From the NCBI RefSeq assembly GCF_051020985.1, contig NC_135001.1, positions 13,013,896-13,077,895 on the forward strand: DNA of 64,000 bases, written 5' to 3'. A program made the position numbers and the translations under genes. Of this stretch, positions 36,404 through 48,112 are shown in pieces (position 1 is the stretch's first letter; the number at the start of each line of letters is the position of its first letter). The notes below the pieces were generated by a model. It was given only the letters and a program-made list of their open reading frames with translations, made no database searches and was not told where the DNA came from. Source of the DNA: Nomia melanderi. Lineage: Eukaryota > Arthropoda > Insecta > Hymenoptera > Halictidae.

Positions 36404-39400
36404 CTCAAGAAAGAACACAGCCGCCGAGGGCTTAGTATAACATTAAGAACGATAGAATAAGTGCGTTAAACATAAGTCTTAGATTTAGAAAGGGAGGTCG
36501 GTGGAATTCAATGTCCACCCACCTCCCAGGGTCCCTCGCAGCAACCTCCACGTGGTAGACCTGGAAACTAGTAGCGTCGCCGAAGAGCAGCTTCTATCGA
36601 GGGTGTTGCTAGGCCAATAGCTGCGAATTCTGTAAAATATGCCGAGTAGTTATTCTTTAGCTTCATTCTCACTTCGCTCGGTTCCATCTCTCCGGTTCGC
36701 TTGACCATGTTTGCAAGTGCATCGGGCCGTGTGACGCCGGTCGGTCTGCAGTTCACGTACCTCGGTGTTCGGCCTCGCGAGTAAGATCAAGACGGCCACA
36801 CCGTGGGCCGGGTGGTGCTCGCGCCGACGACCCACGGCACTGCTCTTCCTAGGATCCTACTTCTTCGTAAACCGCCCCTAGTCCTGTGGCCTAGCCACAG
36901 GGCCGGGCGTTGGGAAGTTAACGGGCGCCTAAGAAGAGCACGTCGTCGTCCGCTGATCCGAAAGAGGACGAGCATCGTAACTCGGGACTGTGGTCTGGCC
37001 GGCTGATCGCGGTTTGCTCGCGTCACCCTCCTTTTTGAATCAGAGACTTCTTCTCTGATTTCTCCAATCGTCGAATCAAGGACTTCTTCCTTGATTCGCT
37101 CCCTTTGCTTCTTGGTCCGATAATTGCTCGGCATATCTGCGACCAGTGCGTAGTTTCATGCGGCGAAACTAAGTTAGAATTAAGATTGTATCCCCTAACT
37201 TTGCTTTGCTGAATCAGAGACTTCTTCTCTGATTCGAATGACCGAATCAAGGACTTCTTCCTTGATTCTCTCCCTACACTGCGATGATTGTACAATTAAA
37301 GCGAAGCGTTGCGACTGAACTGCGTTAGAATTAAGCGTGCGAAAGAAGACGTCGATCATCCACCGTGGGATACTTCCTTATTTCAGACTCAAGAAAGAAG
37401 ACAGCCGACGTGGGATTATTTTTAAGTGCGATACCGACGACTGCGTTTAACATAAGGTTTAGAATAAGGAGGGAGGTCGGTGGAATTGTATTTTCCACCC
37501 ACCTCTCAGGGTCCCTCGCAGCAACCTCCACGTGGTAGACCTGGAAACTAGTAGCATCGCCGGAGAGTAGCTTCTATCGAGGGTGTTGCTAGGCCAATAG
37601 CTGCGAATTCTGTAAAATATGCCGAGTAGTTATTCTTTAGCTTCATTCTCACTTCGCTCGGTTCCATCTCTCCGGTTCGCTTGACCATGTTTGCAAGTGC
37701 ATCGGGCCGTGTGACGCCGGTCGGTCTGCAGTTCACGTACCTCGGTGTTCGGCCTCGCGAGTAAGATCAAGACGGCCACACCGTGGGCCGGGTGGTGCTC
37801 GCGCCGACGACCCACGGCACTGCTCTTCCTAGGATCCTACTTCTTCGTAAACCGCCCCTAGTCCTGTGGCCTAGCCACAGGGCCGGGCGTTGGGAAGTTA
37901 ACGGGCGCCTAAGAAGAGCACGTCGTCGTCCGCTGATCCGAAAGAGGACGAGCATCGTAACTCGGGACTGTGGTCTGGCCGGCTGATCGCGGTTTGCTCG
38001 CGTCACCCTCCTTTTTGAATCAGAGACTTCTTCTCTGATTTCTCCAATCGTCGAATCAAGGACTTCTTCCTTGATTCGCTCCCTTTGCTTCTTGGTCCGA
38101 TAATTGCTCGGCATATCTGCGACCAGTGCGTAGTTTCATGCGGCGAAACTAAGTTAGAATTAAGATTGTATCCCCTAACTTTGCTTTGCTGAATCAGAGA
38201 CTTCTTCTCTGATTCGAATGACCGAATCAAGGACTTCTTCCTTGATTCTCTCCCTACACTGCGATGATTGTACAATTAAAGCGAAGCGTTGCGACTGAAC
38301 TGCGTTAGAATTAAGCGTGCGAAAGAAGACGTCGATCATCCACCGTGGGATACTTCCTTATTTCAGACTCAAGAAAGAAGACAGCCGACGTGGGATTATT
38401 TTTAAGTGCGATACCGACGACTGCGTTTAACATAAGGTTTAGAATAAGGAGGGAGGTCGGTGGAATTGTATTTTCCACCCACCTCTCAGGGTCCCTCGCA
38501 GCAACCTCCACGTGGTAGACCTGGAAACTAGTAGCATCGCCGGAGAGTAGCTTCTATCGAGGGTGTTGCTAGGCCAATAGCTGCGAATTCTGTAAAATAT
38601 GCCGAGTAGTTATTCTTTAGCTTCATTCTCACTTCGCTCGGTTCCATCTCTCCGGTTCGCTTGACCATGTTTGCAAGTGCATCGGGCCGTGTGACGCCGG
38701 TCGGTCTGCAGTTCACGTACCTCGGTGTTCGGCCTCGCGAGTAAGATCAAGACGGCCACACCGTGGGCCGGGTGGTGCTCGCGCCGACGACCCACGGCAC
38801 TGCTCTTCCTAGGATCCTACTTCTTCGTAAACCGCCCCTAGTCCTGTGGCCTAGCCACAGGGCCGGGCGTTGGGAAGTTAACGGGCGCCTAAGAAGAGCA
38901 CGTCGTCGTCCGCTGATCCGAAAGAGGACGAGCATCGTAACTCGGGACTGTGGTCTGGCCGGCTGATCGCGGTTTGCTCGCGTCACCCTCCTTTTTGAAT
39001 CAGAGACTTCTTCTCTGATTTCTCCAATCGTCGAATCAAGGACTTCTTCCTTGATTCGCTCCCTTTGCTTCTTGGTCCGATAATTGCTCGGCATATCTGC
39101 GACCGGTGCGTAGTTTCATGCGGCGAAACTAAGTTAGAATTAAGATTGTATCCCCTAACTTTGCTTTGCTGAATCAGAGACTTCTTCTCTGATTCGAATG
39201 ACCGAATCAAGGACTTCTTCCTTGATTCTCTCCCTACACTGCGATGATTGTACAATTAAAGCGAAGCGTTGCGACTGAACTGCGTTAGAATTAAGCGTGC
39301 GAAAGAAGACGTCGATCATCCGCCGTGGGATACTTCCTTATTTCAGACTCAAGAAAGAAGACAGCCGACGTGGGATTATTTTTAAGTGCGATACCGACGA

Positions 39401-42400
39401 CTGCGTTTAACATAAGGTTTAGAATAAGGAGGGAGGTCGGTGGAATTGTATTTTCCACCCACCTCCCAGGGTCCCTCGCAGCAACCTCCACGTGGTAGAC
39501 CTGGAAACTAGTAGCATCGCCGGAGAGTAGCTTCTATCGAGGGTGTTGCTAGGCCAATAGCTGCGAATTGTGTAAAATATGCCGAGTAGTTATTCTTTAG
39601 CTTCATTCTCACTTCGCTCGGTTCCATCTCTCCGGTTCGCTTGACCATGTTTGCAAGTGCATCGGGCCGTGTGACGCCGGTCGGTCTGCAGTTCACGTAC
39701 CTCGGTGTTCGGCCTCGCGAGTAAGATCAAGACGGCCACACCGTGGGCCGGGTGGTGCTCGCGCCGACGACCCACGGCACTGCTCTTCCTAGGATCCTAC
39801 TTCTTCGTAAACCGCCCCTAGTCCTGTGGCCTAGCCACAGGGCCGGGCGTTGGGAAGTTAACGGGCGCCTAAGAAGAGCACGTCGTCGTCCGCTGATCCG
39901 AAAGAGGACGAGCATCGTAACTCGGGACTGTGGTCTGGCCGGCTGATCGCGGTTTGCTCGCGTCACCCTCCTTTTTGAATCAGAGACTTCTTCTCTGATT
40001 TCTCCAATCGTCGAATCAAGGACTTCTTCCTTGATTCGCTCCCTTTGCTTCTTGGTCCGATAATTGCTCGGCATATCTGCGACCGGTGCGTAGTTTCATG
40101 CGGCGAAACTAAGTTAGAATTAAGATTGTATCCCCTAACTTTGCTTTGCTGAATCAGAGACTTCTTCTCTGATTCGAATGACCGAATCAAGGACTTCTTC
40201 CTTGATTCTCTCCCTACACTGCGATGATTGTACAATTAAAGCGAAGCGTTGCGACTGAACTGCGTTAGAATTAAGCGTGCGAAAGAAGACGTCGATCATC
40301 CGCCGTGGGATACTTCCTTATTTCAGACTCAAGAAAGAAGACAGCCGACGTGGGATTATTTTTAAGTGCGATACCGACGACTGCGTTTAACATAAGGTTT
40401 AGAATAAGGAGGGAGGTCGGTGGAATTGTATTTTCCACCCACCTCCCAGGGTCCCTCGCAGCAACCTCCACGTGGTAGACCTGGAAACTAGTAGCATCGC
40501 CGGAGAGTAGCTTCTATCGAGGGTGTTGCTAGGCCAATAGCTGCGAATTGTGTAAAATATGCCGAGTAGTTATTCTTTAGCTTCATTCTCACTTCGCTCG
40601 GTTCCATCTCTCCGGTTCGCTTGACCATGTTTGCAAGTGCATCGGGCCGTGTGACGCCGGTCGGTCTGCAGTTCACGTACCTCGGTGTTCGGCCTCGCGA
40701 GTAAGATCAAGACGGCCACACCGTGGGCCGGGTGGTGCTCGCGCCGACGACCCACGGCACTGCTCTTCCTAGGATCCTACTTCTTCGTAAACCGCCCCTA
40801 GTCCTGTGGCCTAGCCACAGGGCCGGGCGTTGGGAAGTTAACGGGCGCCTAAGAAGAGCACGTCGTCGTCCGCTGATCCGAAAGAGGACGAGCATCGTAA
40901 CTCGGGACTGTGGTCTGGCCGGCTGATCGCGGTTTGCTCGCGTCACCCTCCTTTTTGAATCAGAGACTTCTTCTCTGATTTCTCCAATCGTCGAATCAAG
41001 GACTTCTTCCTTGATTCGCTCCCTTTGCTTCTTGGTCCGATAATTGCTCGGCATATCTGCGACCGGTGCGTAGTTTCATGCGGCGAAACTAAGTTAGAAT
41101 TAAGATTGTATCCCCTAACTTTGCTTTGCTGAATCAGAGACTTCTTCTCTGATTCGAATGACCGAATCAAGGACTTCTTCCTTGATTCTCTCCCTACACT
41201 GCGATGATTGTACAATTAAAGCGAAGCGTTGCGACTGAACTGCGTTAGAATTAAGCGTGCGAAAGAAGACGTCGATCATCCGCCGTGGGATACTTCCTTA
41301 TTTCAGACTCAAGAAAGAAGACAGCCGACGTGGGATTATTTTTAAGTGCGATACCGACGACTGCGTTTAACATAAGGTTTAGAATAAGGAGGGAGGTCGG
41401 TGGAATTGTATTTTCCACCCACCTCCCAGGGTCCCTCGCAGCAACCTCCACGTGGTAGACCTGGAAACTAGTAGCATCGCCGGAGAGTAGCTTCTATCGA
41501 GGGTGTTGCTAGGCCAATAGCTGCGAATTGTGTAAAATATGCCGAGTAGTTATTCTTTAGCTTCATTCTCACTTCGCTCGGTTCCATCTCTCCGGTTCGC
41601 TTGACCATGTTTGCAAGTGCATCGGGCCGTGTGACGCCGGTCGGTCTGCAGTTCACGTACCTCGGTGTTCGGCCTCGCGAGTAAGATCAAGACGGCCACA
41701 CCGTGGGCCGGGTGGTGCTCGCGCCGACGACCCACGGCACTGCTCTTCCTAGGATCCTACTTCTTCGTAAACCGCCCCTAGTCCTGTGGCCTAGCCACAG
41801 GGCCGGGCGTTGGGAAGTTAACGGGCGCCTAAGAAGAGCACGTCGTCGTCCGCTGATCCGAAAGAGGACGAGCATCGTAACTCGGGACTGTGGTCTGGCC
41901 GGCTGATCGCGGTTTGCTCGCGTCACCCTCCTTTTTGAATCAGAGACTTCTTCTCTGATTTCTCCAATCGTCGAATCAAGGACTTCTTCCTTGATTCGCT
42001 CCCTTTGCTTCTTGGTCCGATAATTGCTCGGCATATCTGCGACCGGTGCGTAGTTTCATGCGGCGAAACTAAGTTAGAATTAAGATTGTATCCCCTAACT
42101 TTGCTTTGCTGAATCAGAGACTTCTTCTCTGATTCGAATGACCGAATCAAGGACTTCTTCCTTGATTCTCTCCCTACACTGCGATGATTGTACAATTAAA
42201 GCGAAGCGTTGCGACTGAACTGCGTTAGAATTAAGCGTGCGAAAGAAGACGTCGATCATCCGCCGTGGGATACTTCCTTATTTCAGACTCAAGAAAGAAG
42301 ACAGCCGACGTGGGATTATTTTTAAGTGCGATACCGACGACTGCGTTTAACATAAGGTTTAGAATAAGGAGGGAGGTCGGTGGAATTGTATTTTCCACCC

Positions 42401-44243
42401 ACCTCCCAGGGTCCCTCGCAGCAACCTCCACGTGGTAGACCTGGAAACTAGTAGCATCGCCGGAGAGTAGCTTCTATCGAGGGTGTTGCTAGGCCAATAG
42501 CTGCGAATTGTGTAAAATATGCCGAGTAGTTATTCTTTAGCTTCATTCTCACTTCGCTCGGTTCCATCTCTCCGGTTCGCTTGACCATGTTTGCAAGTGC
42601 ATCGGGCCGTGTGACGCCGGTCGGTCTGCAGTTCACGTACCTCGGTGTTCGGCCTCGCGAGTAAGATCAAGACGGCCACACCGTGGGCCGGGTGGTGCTC
42701 GCGCCGACGACCCACGGCACTGCTCTTCCTAGGATCCTACTTCTTCGTAAACCGCCCCTAGTCCTGTGGCCTAGCCACAGGGCCGGGCGTTGGGAAGTTA
42801 ACGGGCGCCTAAGAAGAGCACGTCGTCGTCCGCTGATCCGAAAGAGGACGAGCATCGTAACTCGGGACTGTGGTCTGGCCGGCTGATCGCGGTTTGCTCG
42901 CGTCACCCTCCTTTTTGAATCAGAGACTTCTTCTCTGATTTCTCCAATCGTCGAATCAAGGACTTCTTCCTTGATTCGCTCCCTTTGCTTCTTGGTCCGA
43001 TAATTGCTCGGCATATCTGCGACCGGTGCGTAGTTTCATGCGGCGAAACTAAGTTAGAATTAAGATTGTATCCCCTAACTTTGCTTTGCTGAATCAGAGA
43101 CTTCTTCTCTGATTCGAATGACCGAATCAAGGACTTCTTCCTTGATTCTCTCCCTACACTGCGATGATTGTACAATTAAAGCGAAGCGTTGCGACTGAAC
43201 TGCGTTAGAATTAAGCGTGCGAAAGAAGACGTCGATCATCCGCCGTGGGATACTTCCTTATTTCAGACTCAAGAAAGAAGACAGCCGACGTGGGATTATT
43301 TTTAAGTGCGATACCGACGACTGCGTTTAACATAAGGTTTAGAATAAGGAGGGAGGTCGGTGGAATTGTATTTTCCACCCACCTCCCAGGGTCCCTCGCA
43401 GCAACCTCCACGTGGTAGACCTGGAAACTAGTAGCATCGCCGGAGAGTAGCTTCTATCGAGGGTGTTGCTAGGCCAATAGCTGCGAATTGTGTAAAATAT
43501 GCCGAGTAGTTATTCTTTAGCTTCATTCTCACTTCGCTCGGTTCCATCTCTCCGGTTCGCTTGACCATGTTTGCAAGTGCATCGGGCCGTGTGACGCCGG
43601 TCGGTCTGCAGTTCACGTACCTCGGTGTTCGGCCTCGCGAGTAAGATCAAGACGGCCACACCGTGGGCCGGGTGGTGCTCGCGCCGACGACCCACGGCAC
43701 TGCTCTTCCTAGGATCCTACTTCTTCGTAAACCGCCCCTAGTCCTGTGGCCTAGCCACAGGGCCGGGCGTTGGGAAGTTAACGGGCGCCTAAGAAGAGCA
43801 CGTCGTCGTCCGCTGATCCGAAAGAGGACGAGCATCGTAACTCGGGACTGTGGTCTGGCCGGTTGATCGCGGTTTGCTCGCGTCACCCTCCTTTTTGAAT
43901 CAGAGACTTCTTCTCTGATTTCTCCAATCGTCGAATCAAGGACTTCTTCCTTGATTCGCTCCCTTTGCTTCTTGGTCCGATAATTGCTCGGCATATCTGC
44001 GACCGGTGCGTAGTTTCATGCGGCGAAACTAAGTTAGAATTAAGATTGTATCCCCTAACTTTGCTTTGCTGAATCAGAGACTTCTTCTCTGATTCGAATG
44101 ACCGAATCAAGGACTTCTTCCTTGATTCTCTCCCTACACTGCGATGATTGTACAATTAAAGCGAAGCGTTGCGACTGAACTGCGTTAGAATTAAGCGTGC
44201 GAAAGAAGATGTCGATCATCCGCCGTGGGATACTCCCTTATTT
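36404..44243. repeat. Satellite array of eight 980-bp units
   Basis: Using CAGACTCAAGAAAG as phase marker, units start at about 36404, 37384, 38364, 39344, 40324, 41304, 42284 and 43264, an exact 980-bp step. Units 2-8 are almost identical; unit 1 is diverged only over its first 150 bp or so. The unit is much richer in GC than the surrounding DNA. Short minus-strand frames (115, 90, 66, 62 codons) recur in every unit. They overlap each other, lack any family motif, and are best read as non-coding. Each unit holds four hairpins (in unit 1 at 37037-37061, 37073-37097, 37211-37235 and 37244-37268). I do not recognise the sequence as rDNA or a known transposon. Confidence 0.95.
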
Positions 44244-44660
44244 CAGACTCAAGAAAGAAAACAGCCGCCGTGGGATTATTTTTAAGTGCGAAACCGATAA
44301 ATGCGTTTAAAATAAGATGTAGAAGTAGGAACGGAGGTCGATGGAATTGAATTTCCATCCACCTCCCTTGGGTCTTCTCTCGCAGCAACCTCCACGTGGT
44401 AGACCTGGAAACTAGTAGCATCGCCGACAGGGTAGTCCCTGTCGAGGATGGAGCTAGGCCAATGGCTGCGAATTGTGTAAAATATGCCGAGTAGTTATTC
44501 TTTAGCTTCATTCTCTGATTTCGCCTGTCTGCATCTTCTCCAGTTCACTTGGCCATGTTTGCAAGTGCATCGGGCCGTGTGTCACGTTAGTTAGTTCTAC
44601 CATGCTCGTACCTCGATGTAATCGATTCGAAAGATCTTGATAGACGCACCGCAGGGCGGT
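44244..44660. repeat. Diverged partial ninth unit of the 980-bp satellite
   Basis: Homology to the unit start continues through CAGACTCAAGAAAGAA, GGAGGTCGATGGAATTGA, CCTCCACGTGGTAGACC and GTGCATCGGGCCGTGTG, but with many substitutions and small indels. It fades after about 44600. This is the usual pattern at the edge of a homogenised array. Confidence 0.85.
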
Positions 44661-44849
44661 GGTTCTCGCGATATCTAATTACAAGTGAACAAGAATTAAA
44701 TTCTGAATTCCCCTTTTTGTTCAATTGTGTTTGAATTTCTGTCAATCGTTATTCTTTTCTTATTATTTAAGATTTGGTAGCAATTTAGTTTTCGGATTCG
44801 TATTTAGGGTAAGGAACTCTTGCAAAAACTATCATAGGTCAAAATTTGT

Positions 44850-45015
44850 TCGACAGTGTTATCGGGCCAAGAAGCAAAGGGATCGAATCAAGAAAAAAAT
44901 TCCTTGATTCAAGAAAAAAATTCCTTGATTCGACAATGAGAGAAATCAGAGAAGTCTTTGATTTAAAAAGGGCGAAATGAGGGTGCCGCGAAGCAAACCG
45001 CGATCATCAGATTTT
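44850..45015 (-). repeat. Inverted diverged fragment of the satellite hairpin region
   Basis: On the minus strand this follows the unit order around 36990-37120: GATCGCGGTTTGCTTCGCG, then a hairpin pair, then CCCTTTGCTTCTTGG and CCGATAAC. Stems GAATCAAG/CTTGATTC are retained, although the loop has changed to an A-rich sequence. It lies just right of the array in opposite orientation. Confidence 0.8.
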
Positions 45016-45125
45016 TGGATATTTGGTATGCACTTCGATTTAATATAGAATTCCAGAAAGTATGCGAAGTCAGAGTCCCTCCACGGTTTTCATTTATAAA
45101 CGCAGCTATGAAATAGGCTGCTTAC

Positions 45126-45350
45126 TTAACACTAGAACTACCAGATCGATCAAAATGACTTATTTCTGATTTCTTTTTTTACAATTACTGAAAAGGTACA
45201 GATATTTCTACGAGAAATTATTAACGAAACTAATTCAGTAATAGCAAAACTGAAATACAACTCACTTGAAATCTTAGTAAGCGCACGCTTATGACTTTTA
45301 TAAAGAAATTTGTAAAAGTCAGTTTAAGTGATCAGTAGTTCTAGTGTTAA
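45126..45350. mobile_element. TTAA-flanked MITE
   Basis: TTAA at 45126-45129 and 45347-45350 flank a 217-bp element. Its ends are inverted repeats: CACTAGAACTAC is perfect at both ends, and imperfect similarity extends about 20 bp further (GATC, AAAxTGACTT). There is no coding capacity. TTAA target duplication is the hallmark of piggyBac-superfamily elements, so this is probably a piggyBac-like non-autonomous element. Related ends occur at 49130-49248 and 58465. Confidence 0.75.
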
Positions 45351-45923
45351 TCTTATTGACTGGATGTCTCGTTTTGTACGCGCTAATCATTCGAATTTAT
45401 GTTCTACTACCATTTATTTAACCTTCTTTGAAATTTTAATGTAACATAAACTGAATCTAATATTCACCGAAAATGATGGTCTCTATTACAATCTATTTAA
45501 TATTTAATGAAATCGATATTCTATTACAATTTATTTAACCATCTAGTCCATTGAAGTTTCATTTTAACATGAATTGAATTTAATATTCATCGAAATTTAC
45601 TACTTGGTCGGTAAACGTCCATCATTTTGCTTGATGTAGTTTTCCTATTCACCGTCCTCTAAGCGTACAGAGCTGAGCAGAACCTCTGATTTTTTACACA
45701 GTCGGTAATTCAGAACATGTGACACCGAGTTCCATAAGGTTGCAGTGTCTATCTTATACCTTGTCTGTGTCAGAAGTGTCAAACTAATGGTTTTAGGCAT
45801 TAGGGATATAAGTAGGTGGCGCAGTTGTATGAACATAATCCCGATACAATGGGTGTTCAAAATGGATGGTAGTTTATGTGGATAGAACAATTTTATAATT
45901 CTTTAATAGTAAATACATACAAA
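45351..45923 (+). promoter_or_regulatory. Trf upstream region
   Basis: A 570-bp AT-rich segment between the MITE and the Trf start codon. It contains short direct repeats (ATTTAATATTCA-type, 45450-45600) and a less AT-rich stretch at 45640-45870 that is the likeliest core promoter. No distinct TATA box decides a start. Confidence 0.35.
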
Positions 45924-47063
45924 ATGACTGGAATTATGCAAGACGACAATGAATTAAAGAGGTTACTAGGTAATCCAGCGAAAAATGCCTGTGAGGAAGG
46001 ATCAATGGCTCCGCCACAAACGGTAATTTAAGAAATATGTTTGGATAATGTGACATGTGAATTTTATATTTTGTTTTTATATTTTTGACATAGACCAATG
46101 TTCCTCGACCAAGTACATCGCAGAATATGAATCCACAGTTAATGATAAATCCAATGACACCAGTCAATAGTTCAAAAGAAGTCATAGAACCTTGTTTACA
46201 GTAAGTGAAAAAAATTATAATCCTACAAGATTCTTTTTTCTTTATGATACAAATATTTTTGTATAAATGAGTGTTGTAATAATATATTTAGCTTTACGTG
46301 TAGTTTATAAATAATAGTTAAGCCTTTCATTTGTTTCAAGATATGTTTATGGTGATTAATACAAGCATAATCTGTTTTTATAGGAATGTAGTTTCAACTG
46401 TTAATTTAGGTGTAGAATTAGCACTTATGTATATTAATACAAGAACTAGAAACTCTGAATATAATCCAGCAAGGTTTACTGGTTTGATTATGAGGATTCG
46501 TAACCCTAGAGCCACTGCACTAATTTTTCATTCTGGAAAATTAGTATGTACTGGTGCCAGATGTGAAGAAGATTCCTATTTGGCGACAAGGAAGTTCGCT
46601 CGAATAATTCAGAAATTAGGATTTGCAGTAAGATACATTAAGTAAATTTTAGTTAATATAATATAAAAATGAAAATTTATGTTTTGTTACTGAGTTTTTA
46701 TCGTGTTCTGTATTCCAACAGGTAAAATTTTATAACTTTAAAATACAAAATATAGTTGCAACTTGTGACTTAAAATTTCCAATTAAATTGGAAAACTTAA
46801 ATCACATACATGGTCAGTTCTCTAGTTATGAACCTGAACTTTATCCTGGTCTTATATACAGAATGGTATCACCAAGAGTTGTGCTACTTATATTTGTAAA
46901 TGGAAAAATTGTATTAACAGGTAAGTATTATGTAAAACAGATATTTTGTTTCTTGAATATTTGCTATGTTTGATTTCTCATTGTAGGAGCAAAGAATCGA
47001 ACTGAATTACAAGACGCTTTAAATAATATATATCCAATTTTGAAAAGTTTTAGGAAACAGTAA
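45924..47063 (+). CDS. Trf: TBP-related factor 1 (insect Trf)
   Basis: Exons 45924-46022, 46094-46200, 46384-46627, 46722-46920 and 46987-47063 give 241 residues with consistent phases. The N-terminus (residues 1-67) is short and unrelated to TBP. Residues 68-241 form the two-repeat saddle core: LQNVVSTVNLG, RNSEYNPARF, MRIRNPRATALIFHSGK, CTGAR, RKFARIIQKLGF, then FKIQNIVATCDLKFP, FSSYEPEL, GLIYRM, LLIFVNGK, LTGAK, IYPILKSFRKQ. The phrase LENLNHIHGQFSSYEPE matches fly TRF1 (LENLNHVHGQFSSYEPE) better than TBP (LEGL), which decides between paralogues. In Drosophila TRF1 works with BRF at RNA polymerase III genes. Tyr191 replaces one of four DNA-intercalating Phe positions (others F100, F117, F208). 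A polyadenylation signal AATAAA lies at 47389-47394. Confidence 0.92.
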
Positions 47064-48112
47064 TAGCATTTTGAATTTTTAGTACTTTTTTACATATACA
47101 ATAATTTTATAATAGTGTCTGAAATTCAGCATTTGCTAAATAGGTGTTCTAATCAGGTGTTTAAATTATGTCATAAATATAATTTATTATTACAATATCT
47201 GTTAATTATTAGTAATTTATATAAAAGTGTTTTTTATTAATAGCGAACAAAGAAATTGTAGCTTGACTAATACATAGCAGGAACTTAGTATAAAATTACA
47301 GTTTTATGCAATTGTTGTACAAATATTATATGTAAAGAGTAGGGTGACAGTTTTTGTACATAATTTATAAATATTTTGTATGCAGTGAAATAAATGTGAT
47401 CCATTATTTTAAAATGTATATATATATATATATATATTTTTGAATAATGTAAATAATGAAATTGTTAATAGGCATTATATTGTCTTATGAAGGTAAAGGT
47501 ACAATTAATAATTACAGCACACTTAAACGAGTTATTTGGGTAGTTTCTTCTCATTTAAATACAAGGGGTAAAAACCATCTGGTGTTATTCACAATGGATT
47601 AAGAAGTATATTTTTTAAGAGATATATAATTTAACATCGTCTCGAAAATAATATTTATCGTTCATAGAAAAACAATAGTTTTTAAAATGTTTATAATTTC
47701 AACATATATCTTTTTATACTACATAGACTATACAGTTTTCAAAAACAATATATTTGTAAGATGTTATTTAATTCATGTTTGAATACATACTGTTCACATG
47801 ATCTATGATTTTTTTGTGTACTCATACAGGTACATAATTATCTTTGGAACAATGATGATCGGTTTTGAGAGAAAAACTCGTATTATGTAAATCATGTGTT
47901 CATCCGGTTTAGGTTATCACATTACATCCATAGTAACAGCACAATATTAAAATATTTATAATCTTAATTAGCACCTGACCTTTATGAACCATATTATTTA
48001 TCTAATGGGTTACAGATATGATGGATTACGATCGATATACTTTGAAATATTTTAATTTAATATTCTTGGTTCGTTTTTTAAAACCCTTTTTTCTATGAAT
48101 AATTCACGTCCC
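47064..48112. other. Convergent intergenic region, Trf and 7B2 3' ends
   Basis: AT-rich, with a TA dinucleotide run at about 47416-47437 just after the Trf polyadenylation signal. No gene seen. The 7B2 3' untranslated region should lie in its right half. Confidence 0.5.

Noticed and set aside
36404..44243. Ribosomal DNA or its intergenic spacer
   Set aside because: I see no stretch resembling conserved 18S, 5.8S, 28S or 5S rRNA in the unit, and 980 bp is too short for a full rDNA unit.
36568..44511. Recurrent 61-115 codon minus-strand frames in each 980-bp unit
   Set aside because: Several frames overlap within each unit, none has a recognisable motif, and near-identity of units preserves any chance frame. 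Unit 9, which is diverged, does not preserve the same set.
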